The notes below the pieces were generated by a model, which searched no databases, was not told where the DNA came from, and saw only the letters and a list, made by a program, of their open reading frames with translations. A DNA stretch of 17,310 bases from Bacillota bacterium (GTDB taxonomy: Bacteria > Bacillota > Bacilli > Bacillales > Bacillaceae_J), in assembly GCA_023457235.1 (NCBI GenBank), contig JAEWMK010000364.1, forward strand, positions 1 to 17,310, read 5' to 3'. Shown in pieces: positions 1 through 6,632 of the stretch; within the stretch, counting starts at the first letter, position 1; the number at the start of each line of letters is the position of its first letter. Made by a program: the position numbers and the translations under genes.

Positions 1-1
1 A

Positions 2-97
2 GCTCACGTTACGATGGTTCGGACAAGACCGAAGCTTATCGGTGGTGAGCGAGCAGTTTATTCGGAAATAGAAGCAAATAAAACTTGCGAAAGCTAA
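2..97 (+). CDS. ywlG: 3' end of UPF0340 family gene (YwlG-like), partial
   Basis: An open frame enters from the left edge and ends at TAA 95-97, giving 31 residues. They include the stretch RTRPKLIGGERAVY, which I recognise as the C-terminal signature of the UPF0340/TIGR01440 family (YwlG of Bacillus subtilis). The gene's place directly upstream of glyA matches the usual Bacillus order. The family's biochemical function is not established. Only the tail is visible, so nothing can be said about the body of the protein. Family call is from recognition of the tail and synteny. Confidence 0.7.
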   Translation, partial: AHVTMVRTRPKLIGGERAVYSEIEANKTCES

Positions 98-128
98 AAT
101 ATTTTGGGTTTTTTATTAAAAACAAATA

Positions 129-137
129 TGTTACAAT
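129..137 (+). promoter_or_regulatory. Probable extended -10 promoter element of glyA
   Basis: TG-T-TACAAT (129-137) is an extended -10 match for a sigma-A promoter. It lies 31 bp after the preceding stop codon and about 60 bp before the glyA start. The region 17 bp upstream is a T-run, not a TTGACA-like box, so the call rests on the extended -10 alone. The leader would be about 55 nt and AT-rich; I see no riboswitch in it. Confidence 0.45.
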
Positions 138-198
138 GGTTTACGAACATAAATATTCGGATTTTATAAAAAATTAATATATATTTTAGGAGGACATT

Positions 199-1440
199 AT
201 GGAACATTTAAAAGTACAAGACCAAGAACTATATCAAGCAATCCAAGCTGAACTTGGTCGTCAACGCAATAAAATTGAATTAATTGCGTCAGAAAATTTT
301 GTAAGTGAAGCAGTTATGGAGGCACAAGGTTCAGTATTAACAAACAAATACGCAGAAGGCTATCCTGGTAAACGCTACTATGGCGGCTGTGAGTATGTGG
401 ACGTAGCAGAAAATATTGCAAGAGATCGTGCGAAGCAAATCTTTGGAGCAGAGCATGTTAATGTTCAACCACACTCAGGTGCACAAGCTAACATGGCGGT
501 TTACTTCACAATTTTAGAGCAAGGGGATACAGTTCTAGGAATGAACTTATCACACGGAGGACATTTAACACACGGAAGTCCCGTTAACTTCAGTGGAGTT
601 CAGTACAACTTTGTTGAGTATGGAGTCGACAAAGAAACACAACAAATCGATTATGAAGATGTTTTAGCAAAAGCTAAAGAACATAAGCCAAAATTGATCG
701 TAGCAGGTGCAAGTGCATACCCACGTGAAATTGATTTTGCAAAATTCCGCAAAATCGCTGATGAAGTGGGAGCTTACTTAATGGTGGATATGGCTCATAT
801 TGCTGGTCTTGTTGCAGCCGGATTGCACATGAATCCAGTACCATACGCTGATTTCGTAACAACAACTACACATAAAACATTACGTGGACCACGTGGCGGT
901 ATGATTTTATGTAAACAAGAATGGGCTCAAAAAATTGATAAAGCAATCTTCCCTGGAATCCAAGGTGGTCCATTAATGCACGTGATTGCTGCAAAAGCTG
1001 TAGCATTTGGCGAAGCATTACAAGACAGCTTTAAAGAATATGCTCAAAATATTAAAGACAACGCAAAACGTCTTGGTGAAGGCCTGCAAAAAGAAGGATT
1101 AACACTAGTATCAGGTGGCACAGACAACCACTTATTATTAATCGATGTAAGTAAATTAGGATTAACAGGAAAAGTAGCTGAAAAAGCATTAGACGATGTC
1201 GGCATCACTGTTAACAAAAATACAATTCCATTCGACCAAGAAAGCCCATTTGTAACAAGTGGTATTCGTATTGGTACAGCTGCAGTTACAAGCCGCGGTT
1301 TTGGTTTAGAAGATATGGACGAAATTGCAGCCATCATTGGCTTAACATTAAAAAATGTAGACAACGAAGAAAAATTGGCTGAAGCAACGAAGCGCGTTGA
1401 AGAATTAACATCAAAATTCCAATTATATCCGAATCTATAA
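199..1440 (+). CDS. glyA: Serine hydroxymethyltransferase
   Basis: This is a cytoplasmic pyridoxal-phosphate enzyme that interconverts serine plus tetrahydrofolate with glycine plus 5,10-methylene-tetrahydrofolate, the main entry of one-carbon units. The 413-residue length is normal for bacterial SHMT. The PLP lysine is K226 in the motif TTTTHKTLRGPRGG. Other family blocks are visible: IELIASENF near residue 26, the tyrosine- and glycine-rich segment GYPGKRYYGG near 54-63, and VDMAHIAGLVAAG near 196-208. The ATG is fixed by an AGGAGG ribosome binding site ending about 6 nt upstream. It follows the ywlG tail by 101 bp, with its own likely promoter, and ends in a strong terminator, so it is probably monocistronic. 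In B. subtilis glyA is followed directly by upp; here two unrelated genes lie between. Confidence 0.98.
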   Translation: MEHLKVQDQELYQAIQAELGRQRNKIELIASENFVSEAVMEAQGSVLTNKYAEGYPGKRYYGGCEYVDVAENIARDRAKQIFGAEHVNVQPHSGAQANMAVYFTILEQGDTVLGMNLSHGGHLTHGSPVNFSGVQYNFVEYGVDKETQQIDYEDVLAKAKEHKPKLIVAGASAYPREIDFAKFRKIADEVGAYLMVDMAHIAGLVAAGLHMNPVPYADFVTTTTHKTLRGPRGGMILCKQEWAQKIDKAIFPGIQGGPLMHVIAAKAVAFGEALQDSFKEYAQNIKDNAKRLGEGLQKEGLTLVSGGTDNHLLLIDVSKLGLTGKVAEKALDDVGITVNKNTIPFDQESPFVTSGIRIGTAAVTSRGFGLEDMDEIAAIIGLTLKNVDNEEKLAEATKRVEELTSKFQLYPNL

Positions 1441-1462
1441 TTATATAAAATTATAAAAAACG

Positions 1463-1506
1463 AGCCCCCCAATAAATCGAAATTTCGACTATTGGGGGCT
1501 TTTTTG
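1463..1506 (+). terminator. Intrinsic terminator of glyA
   Basis: AGCCCCCCAATA (from 1463) pairs with TATTGGGGGCT (1490-1500), with one bulged C. An inner palindrome, TCGAAATTTCGA, extends the stem. A run of T follows (1500-1505). It begins 22 bp after the glyA stop. The A-run 1455-1460 on the other side could let it also act on leftward transcription from the gene at 1714-2133. Confidence 0.92.
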
Positions 1507-1508
1507 TG

Positions 1509-1716
1509 GCATTTGGGCTGTTGGGGGAGTGCTGGCCACGTGTCGCCGCGGCGGGCCGCAGGGTCGGGTTCCGCGTCCCAGGGTTTGGGCCGAAGAGAGC
1601 CACAGGGTCGGGTTCTGCGTCCCAGGGTTTGGCCCACAGTTCCCGACCCCATGGCCCACACCGACCCTCTGGCTCGCCCACAGAAAAAGCGCCGCAGTTC
1701 CCGACCCTCTGGCTCA
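1509..1716. repeat. GC-rich palindromic intergenic repeat (family B), copy 1
   Basis: A very GC-rich block in an AT-rich setting. It contains a tandem direct repeat: 1559-1591 and 1603-1635 match at 31 of 33 positions with a 44-bp period, starting CAGGGTCGGGTT. Inverted versions of the same motif follow (CCGACCCTCTGGCTC near 1661-1675 and 1701-1715), so the block can fold on itself. The last three bases are the stop codon of the reverse-strand gene. It shares the AGGGTCGGGT / CCGACCCT-CTGGCTC words with the block at 6057-6264. The open frames inside it run on several frames and both strands and look like by-products of composition. Confidence 0.75.
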
Positions 1717-2133
1717 CTGCTTCCGAAAAACAATCATACCGATAATCATAGGAATAATCATAAGCAGTCCCGTTGTTAAAGAAGGGATTGGGATCTTCGA
1801 AGAATAAATTGAGCTGAATTCACCCAAAAATCCGCCAATGATAAACGGGATCGCAGTTTTAGTTTTGTTTGCACCCTCCTTGGCATAAAACCAAGCATCC
1901 CAAACTGCATAGATATAGAAACCCGGATAAAATAACAACCCATCGTAAATAACTGTCTCCAGTGCTTGTTGGCGAAAACCGTTAAAATCAAGCTGGATCG
2001 CCTTGTTTATATTGGCGGACACATTATCGTAATGTTCCAGTATTACAAAGAAAATCCCTTTAATATATTGTTGATTATATATTTGACCAAACCCCGGCAT
2101 AAGCATTGAAAACAGCGCTGCAATAACCCTCAT
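1714..2133 (-). CDS. Small integral membrane protein, function unknown (TM2-like N-terminal motif)
   Basis: A 139-residue hydrophobic protein I cannot assign to a characterised family. The N-terminus carries MPGFGQIYNQQYIKG, like the start of TM2-type small membrane proteins. Hydrophobic segments follow near residues 1-12, 24-33, 63-80 and 94-101, with a strongly hydrophobic C-terminal segment (about 118-136). A loop rich in Asn, Gln and Asp lies between about 34 and 60. The ATG at 2133 is preferred because AAAGGAA sits 8-10 nt upstream; a TTG six bases further upstream would be only 2 nt from that site. The TGA stop lies at the edge of the GC-rich repeat, so the last residues may be near an insertion point. 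It is convergent with glyA and divergent from the MFS gene at 2332. Real gene likely; function unknown. Confidence 0.75.
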   Translation of the reverse strand: MRVIAALFSMLMPGFGQIYNQQYIKGIFFVILEHYDNVSANINKAIQLDFNGFRQQALETVIYDGLLFYPGFYIYAVWDAWFYAKEGANKTKTAIPFIIGGFLGEFSSIYSSKIPIPSLTTGLLMIIPMIIGMIVFRKQ

Positions 2134-2187
2134 TAGCAATGTTCCTTTGTTTATTATTTCAGATTTATTGTTTACATTTAATTTGCA

Positions 2188-2214
2188 GTTTATCCCAAGT
2201 ATTTACAGATAAAC
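2188..2214. promoter_or_regulatory. Inverted repeat in divergent intergenic region, possible operator
   Basis: GTTTATC (2188-2194) and GATAAAC (2208-2214) form a perfect 7-bp inverted repeat with a 13-bp spacer. It lies between the divergent start codons of the small membrane protein (2133) and the MFS transporter (2332). Its size and position would suit a dimeric regulator, but no regulator gene is nearby, and a 7-bp inverted repeat in AT-rich DNA can occur by chance. Confidence 0.25.
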
Positions 2215-2331
2215 TAGCAAGGCGGCCCATTACCGATTGTACCCACACCAATACCACGGTTAAGGAATTTTACACTATTAGTAAAAAACTATGTTAAAAT
2301 TAAAAAAATCAAGGGATCCGGGGGTGAGTGT

Positions 2332-3537
2332 TTGAAAAAGCAGCCTTTTCTTTTTTTAATTGGAGGCATTTTTTCTTTAATGATTGCAATGGGAATCGGG
2401 AGATTTACATATACGCCAGTGCTTCCGTTGATGCAAAAGACAATAGGCTTCTCTGATGCTACAGCTGGGTACCTGGCTACAAGCAATTACGCTGGATATT
2501 TAGTCGGGGCATTCATTACAAGTCTCGTGCCACTGAACAATAATCGGACGTTCCTTCTAAGACTAAGTCTTATCATTAGCATCTCAACAACTGCGATTAT
2601 GGGTTTATCGCATTCTTTTATATTTTGGTTCATCCTTCGGTTTATATCGGGTGTGGCGAGCGCTTTTGTATTCGTGTTGGCCTCTAGTATTGTTTTAGAC
2701 AAATTGGCTGCCAGAAACAAAACAAATTGGTCTGGCTTTTTTTACAGTGGTGTGGGGTTTGGAATTTTCACTACGGGATTGTTCACGCCGGCTCTAAACC
2801 GCTTTTTCCAGTGGGAAGGTGTATGGGTTGGGCTCGGAATTGTAGCGGCTATTCTGACGCTCTTTGTGTGGATTTTGCTCGTGGATTATCCTAATAATAT
2901 TGAAAAAACAAATAAACAAGTAGTCAGAAATCAAGTTCCACCCGCTAAATGGCTTCCGTGGCTAGTTGCGGCTTACGGTTTAGAGGGCTTGGGCTATATC
3001 GTAACAGGAACATTTATCGTTTCTTTTGCCGAAAAAATGTTACCAACCAGCAGCGCGGCAACCTTTATCTGGATGATCGTAGGCTTGGCTGCCATCCCAT
3101 CATGTGCAATTTGGTCATTGATCGGGAAAAGGTGGGGGCTTATAAAATCGTTGATTTTTGCGATGGTGCTACAGTCTCTCGGCATCGCATTACCGGTCTT
3201 GTGGATGTCAGCAACTAGCTTAGTAATTAGTGCCGCACTATTCGGCGCAACATTTATGGGCATCACCACGCTTGCAACAACTATCGCACGTCAAATGAAT
3301 CTATCCAATACAAGCCGACTCATTGGCTATATGACGGCCGTTTATGCAATCGGCCAAATGATCGGACCAACAATCGCAGGGGTATTATCATCGGTCACAC
3401 ATAGCTTTAACTCCGCATTAATAGGGGCGGCAGCGGTGGTATTCCTCGGAGCATGCCTACTTATTAATGGAATTAAATTTGAGAAAAAAACTGCTCAAGA
3501 AGTTGAGTGGGAGAACGTGCAATCCAACAGCAACTAA
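2332..3537 (+). CDS. MFS transporter, YbfB/YjiJ type (MFS_4)
   Basis: A 401-residue polytopic membrane protein with about 12 hydrophobic segments, as expected for the major facilitator superfamily. The N-terminal block GIGRFTYTPVLPLMQ (residues 21-35) is typical of the YbfB/YjiJ group, putative permeases whose substrates are not established. Basic and polar residues collect in a central loop (about 195-207), between the two six-helix halves, and in the C-terminal tail. The start is TTG at 2332, supported by GGGGGTGA ending 5-6 nt upstream; no ATG suits that site. It reads away from the gene at 1714-2133 and has 546 bp of noncoding DNA after it, so it is probably transcribed alone. Family assignment is fairly secure; substrate is unknown. 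Confidence 0.85.
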   Translation: MKKQPFLFLIGGIFSLMIAMGIGRFTYTPVLPLMQKTIGFSDATAGYLATSNYAGYLVGAFITSLVPLNNNRTFLLRLSLIISISTTAIMGLSHSFIFWFILRFISGVASAFVFVLASSIVLDKLAARNKTNWSGFFYSGVGFGIFTTGLFTPALNRFFQWEGVWVGLGIVAAILTLFVWILLVDYPNNIEKTNKQVVRNQVPPAKWLPWLVAAYGLEGLGYIVTGTFIVSFAEKMLPTSSAATFIWMIVGLAAIPSCAIWSLIGKRWGLIKSLIFAMVLQSLGIALPVLWMSATSLVISAALFGATFMGITTLATTIARQMNLSNTSRLIGYMTAVYAIGQMIGPTIAGVLSSVTHSFNSALIGAAAVVFLGACLLINGIKFEKKTAQEVEWENVQSNSN

Positions 3538-3563
3538 AAATTTTCATATAATCAAAATTACTT

Positions 3564-3593
3564 AAAAGTCAATTTCTAAGTAAATCGGCTTTT
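3564..3593 (+). terminator. Weak terminator candidate after the MFS gene
   Basis: AAAAGTC (3564-3570) can pair with GGCTTTT (3587-3593) including one U-G pair. The loop is 16 nt and a T/A-rich stretch follows. It starts 26 bp after the stop codon. The stem is weak and the U-tract is interrupted. Confidence 0.3.
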
Positions 3594-3756
3594 ATATTTT
3601 ATGTCACTACTGCCCACCTTAAAATTTGTTCGAACTATCCCAATTTTCTTTTATATCTATTTTGACCTATGACTTTTCCCAATTCACTTGTCTCTATTAC
3701 TGTTTTCTTATACAATTTACTAGATAGACACAATTTGACCAAAGTAGGCAAATTTT

Positions 3757-3953
3757 TTAACTTTATTCAGCATAATTCCCTAAATTTCATAACTGGTGGT
3801 GGGATGAACGTGTTAGTATTTTAATTCGGTTGGAGATTTGAACTTCTACTGAATAAAGTTAAATCCTCCGGAGAGCCTTGCGATTTTCAGAGGTAGTTTT
3901 TCGAGCGAGCTCGAAAAAATCTGGGCGCAAATACGCCGAGGCGTATTTGATCT
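3757..3953 (+). repeat. Structured intergenic repeat (family A), copy 1, upstream of upp
   Basis: First of three related copies (others at 13964-14095 and 16555-16638). The 5' part is a perfect 14-bp inverted repeat, TTAACTTTATTCAG (3757-3770) with CTGAATAAAGTTAA (3849-3862), its arms held 78 bp apart by sequence not found in the other copies. The core (about 3863-3953) contains a hairpin with arms TTTTTCGAGC (3897-3906) and GCTCGAAAAA (3909-3918), then the conserved word ATCTGGGC, then a perfect 10-bp hairpin CAAATACGCC / GGCGTATTTG (3928-3949). The rest of the noncoding stretch 3538-4083 is AT-rich, and I see no gene in it. Confidence 0.85.
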
Positions 3954-4030
3954 ATATTTCAGCTTTTTCTGCCATCGTAGAATCCACATAATTTGTCCAA
4001 ATATGTCAACTGTGCTGCCCTCATTCGTTT

Positions 4031-4058
4031 TTGAAAAAATGGGCAAAATACATAATGT
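4031..4058 (+). promoter_or_regulatory. Possible promoter close to upp
   Basis: TTGAAA (4031-4036) and TAATGT (4053-4058) are separated by 16 bp and resemble sigma-A boxes. The transcript would start only about 18 nt before the upp ATG, just ahead of the ribosome binding site. That is short, so an upstream promoter within 3538-3850 is equally possible. Confidence 0.22.
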
Positions 4059-4083
4059 GAAAATGAGAAAAGGAGACGGTAAG

Positions 4084-4713
4084 ATGGGAAAAATACATGT
4101 TTTTGATCATCCGTTAATTCAACATAAGCTTACAATGATTCGTGACAAAAATACGGGTACAAAAGAATTCCGCGAGCTGGTAGATGAAATGGCTAGTTTA
4201 ATGGCATTTGAAGCAACTCGTGACCTTCCACTTAAGGAAGTAACTGTTGAAACACCGGTCGCAACGGCTAATGCGAAGGTGCTTGCAGGTAAAAAGCTAG
4301 GCCTAATTCCAATTTTACGTGCAGGTCTTGGGATGGTTGACGGTATTTTAAAGCTGATTCCGGCTGCAAAGGTTGGTCATGTTGGCCTATACCGTGATCC
4401 TGAAACGCTAATGCCTGTCGAATACTATGTGAAGCTTCCATCTGACATCGAAGAGCGCGAGTTCATCGTTTTAGATCCAATGCTTGCGACTGGGGGCTCG
4501 GCTGTCGCTGCGATTACTTCGTTAAAAACACGCGGTGCCACTCATATTCGTTTAATGTGTGTAATTGCTGCTCCAGAAGGCGTTGAGACGGTTCAAAAAG
4601 AACACCCTGATGTTGATATTTATATTGCTGGATTAGATGAAAAACTAAATGACCACGGCTATATTGTTCCTGGTTTAGGAGATGCGGGAGACCGTCTTTT
4701 CGGGACAAAATAA
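4084..4713 (+). CDS. upp: Uracil phosphoribosyltransferase
   Basis: This cytoplasmic salvage enzyme makes UMP from uracil and PRPP. The product from ATG 4084 has 209 residues, the normal family length. The PRPP-binding loop is DPMLATGGS (131-139), preceded by hydrophobic FIVL. The IPILRAGLGMVDG segment (75-87) and the C-terminal GDAGDRLFGT block near the uracil site are also present. The open frame continues upstream to 4003, but the start at 4084 is chosen because AAAGGAGA lies about 8 nt before it and it gives the standard N-terminus MGKIHVFDHP. The in-frame ATG at 4039 encodes a near-copy (MGKIH) but has no ribosome binding site. A family A repeat lies 130 bp upstream. Confidence 0.97.
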   Translation: MGKIHVFDHPLIQHKLTMIRDKNTGTKEFRELVDEMASLMAFEATRDLPLKEVTVETPVATANAKVLAGKKLGLIPILRAGLGMVDGILKLIPAAKVGHVGLYRDPETLMPVEYYVKLPSDIEEREFIVLDPMLATGGSAVAAITSLKTRGATHIRLMCVIAAPEGVETVQKEHPDVDIYIAGLDEKLNDHGYIVPGLGDAGDRLFGTK

Positions 4714-4732
4714 TGGCCATTTGCTATGCACA

Positions 4733-4753
4733 TGCCACTCAATAGTAGTGGCA
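4733..4753 (+). terminator. Hairpin after upp, possible weak terminator
   Basis: TGCCACT (4733-4739) pairs perfectly with AGTGGCA (4747-4753) around a 7-nt loop, 20 bp after the upp stop. The following AGTTGTTTATTT is only moderately T-rich, so termination may be partial. Confidence 0.4.
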
Positions 4754-4904
4754 AGTTGTTTATTTAGCCCAAAATACCTTGGTCGCTTTGTTCTACTATA
4801 GGAAAATATAGATTTTATGGATTATAGTTTGAGAAAAAAATGCAATTTACCATCATGGGCAAATTACGTATTTTTCTAAGGAACAAATAATTGGAGTGAA
4901 TAAA

Positions 4905-6056
4905 ATGTCAAAACGTATTAAAGTTTTAACAACTTTTGGGACTAGACCTGAAGCGATTAAAATGTGTCCGCTTGTGCTGGAACTGGAAAAGCGTCCTGAT
5001 CAGTTTGAATCCATTGTTGCGGTAACTGCTCAGCATCGTCAAATGCTCGATCAGGTTTTAGATATTTTTAACGTAAAGCCTGACTATGATTTAAACATCA
5101 TGAAGGACCGCCAAACACTTATTGATGTGACAACTAGAGGGCTTGAAGGCTTAGATGCTGTTATAAAAGAGGTTAAACCGGACATCGTGCTTGTTCATGG
5201 TGATACGACAACAACGTTTATCGCAAGTCTTGCTGCGTATTATAACCAGGTTGCGGTGGGGCATGTTGAGGCCGGCTTACGGACTTGGAATAAATATTCA
5301 CCGTTTCCGGAGGAGATGAATCGTCAATTAACAGGCGTGATCGCTGACCTTCATTTTTCACCGACGGAAAAAGCCTTCGAAAACCTGACGAATGAAAATA
5401 AAAAGCAAGAGGCCATCTTTATTACCGGAAATACAGCGATTGATGCTTTAAAAACTACGGTAAAAGAAGATTATACAAACGAGGTTCTTGAAAAAGTAAG
5501 CGGGGGCAGACTTGTGCTCGTGACAGCACACCGTCGCGAAAACCTTGGGGAGCCGATGCGTAATATGTTCCGTGCGATTCGCCGCATCGTAGATGAGTTC
5601 GCTGATGTTCAGGTCATTTACCCAGTCCATATGAATCCTGCAGTACGTGAAATTGCTGGTGAAATTTTGGGCGGACATGAGCGTATTCAATTAATTGAAC
5701 CGCTTGATGTGATTGACTTCCATAACTTTGCCGCACGTGCTCATTTAATTTTGACCGATTCCGGCGGCGTTCAGGAAGAGGCGCCATCGCTTGGAGTTCC
5801 AGTTCTTGTATTACGCGACACGACGGAGCGCCCAGAAGGAATCGAAGCCGGCACATTGAAACTTGCTGGAACAGATGAGAATACAATCTATCATTTAGCA
5901 TCTGACCTACTTACAGATCAGGCTGAATATGAAAGAATGGCAAAGGCTTCGAACCCATACGGAGACGGAAAAGCCAGCGAACGCATCGCTGAAGCGATCC
6001 GCTACCATTTTGGCCAAATCGACCAACGTCCAGAGGCATTTTTATACAAAAAATAA
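4905..6056 (+). CDS. mnaA: UDP-N-acetylglucosamine 2-epimerase (non-hydrolysing)
   Basis: This enzyme interconverts UDP-GlcNAc and UDP-ManNAc in the cytoplasm. In Gram-positive bacteria the product feeds the wall teichoic acid linkage unit and related surface polymers. The 383-residue length fits the WecB/MnaA family. Residues matching the E. coli WecB active site are visible: D100 in LVHGDTTTT, E122 in HVEAGLRT, E136 in PFPEEMNR and H209 in TAHRRENLGEP. GGVQEEAP and ERPEG motifs near the C-terminus contact the nucleotide in this fold. ATG 4905 is chosen over GTG 4896, because that GTG is part of the GGAGTG ribosome binding site. It follows upp by 191 bp and is followed immediately by a GC-rich repeat. 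The same gene is called wecB in other genomes. Confidence 0.96.
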   Translation: MSKRIKVLTTFGTRPEAIKMCPLVLELEKRPDQFESIVAVTAQHRQMLDQVLDIFNVKPDYDLNIMKDRQTLIDVTTRGLEGLDAVIKEVKPDIVLVHGDTTTTFIASLAAYYNQVAVGHVEAGLRTWNKYSPFPEEMNRQLTGVIADLHFSPTEKAFENLTNENKKQEAIFITGNTAIDALKTTVKEDYTNEVLEKVSGGRLVLVTAHRRENLGEPMRNMFRAIRRIVDEFADVQVIYPVHMNPAVREIAGEILGGHERIQLIEPLDVIDFHNFAARAHLILTDSGGVQEEAPSLGVPVLVLRDTTERPEGIEAGTLKLAGTDENTIYHLASDLLTDQAEYERMAKASNPYGDGKASERIAEAIRYHFGQIDQRPEAFLYKK

Positions 6057-6264
6057 GTGAGGCCGCGAAGCCGGAGGGTCGGGTCCGCTGGCGCTAGGGC
6101 TTGCGGTGGCATCCGGTGGGACAGGGGGGCGGGTTCTGCGGTCCAAAAAAGTTGGGTCCGCTGTCCCTGGGGTGTATCGGTGAGTCACAGGGCTAGACCC
6201 TCTGGCTCACCAACACCAAAGTGGGACACAGAACCCGACCCTCCGGCTCAATCCCGTGTCCCAC
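6057..6264. repeat. GC-rich palindromic intergenic repeat (family B), copy 2
   Basis: It begins directly after the mnaA stop codon. A perfect 16-bp inverted repeat, AGCCGGAGGGTCGGGT (6069-6084) with its complement (6233-6248), encloses about 150 bp, so the whole unit can form a long hairpin. Internal words GGGACA, TGTCCC and AGACCCTCTGGCTCA add further pairing. The AGGGTCGGGT and CTGGCTC words are shared with the block at 1509-1716. An 85-codon open frame over this block reads as low-complexity Arg/Pro/Gly/Ser sequence and is not treated as a gene. Confidence 0.78.
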
Positions 6265-6278
6265 AATTACTTTTTTTT
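6221..6278 (+). terminator. Terminator-like hairpin at the end of the GC-rich repeat
   Basis: GTGGGACAC (6221-6229) pairs perfectly with GTGTCCCAC (6256-6264). An uninterrupted run of eight T follows at 6271-6278. The loop is long (26 nt) and the T-run starts 6 nt after the stem, so it is not textbook. It is the best candidate for ending transcription from mnaA. Confidence 0.5.
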
Positions 6279-6531
6279 AATAATGCGTTTGAAAATGAAA
6301 GCGGTTTAATGTAGAAAGGAAACCCCGCGCCAAAAACCTGTTTCAAGAAAACGGCGATTGGTGTTTCATTGTAATTGACACGTAGTTGAATTTTGCGAAA
6401 AATTCTCTCTATATAATAGGAAGAAACTCGGAACGGGTACACAGGAAATTGTATGTTCCTTATAAATTATTATTTTATCCGTGAAAAGGTCAACTTTACT
6501 AACCTCGCTCTACTAACTATATTTAAAACTA
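6279..6531. other. Noncoding AT-rich region before the subtilase
   Basis: I see no gene here. TATAAT at 6412-6417 is a perfect -10 word, but the nearest -35-like words (TTGAAT 6386-6391, TTGACA 6375-6380) are badly spaced. A short hairpin AGGAA / TTCCT lies near 6442-6463. The stretch could hold an additional upstream promoter for the protease. Confidence 0.3.
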
Positions 6532-6560
6532 TTGATACAGTCCAAAAACCTTGTCATACT
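6532..6560 (+). promoter_or_regulatory. Possible sigma-A promoter of the subtilase gene
   Basis: TTGATA (6532-6537), a 17-bp spacer and CATACT (6555-6560). Both boxes are imperfect. The spacing is ideal and the position, about 70 bp before the start codon, is sensible. Confidence 0.4.
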
Positions 6561-6632
6561 CCAATCAATAAATTTTTACATAAAAATACCATTATAGTGA
6601 CACAATAATCGATTAAGGAGTGTGGTGCTACA

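Noticed and set aside
138..198. Riboswitch in the glyA leader
   Set aside because: Leader is short and AT-rich with no stable stems or recognisable aptamer words.
1044..1733. 229-codon reverse-strand frame over the end of glyA and the GC-rich block
   Set aside because: Antisense to a certain gene and running through its terminator and the repeat; the Arg/Pro/Gly-rich part reflects GC content.
1492..1807. Several overlapping 79-95 codon plus-strand frames in the GC-rich block
   Set aside because: Three frames are open at once over the same repeat, with no ribosome binding site; composition effect.
6057..6314. 85-codon frame following mnaA
   Set aside because: Lies wholly in the GC-rich palindromic repeat and ends in its T-run; no start signal of its own.
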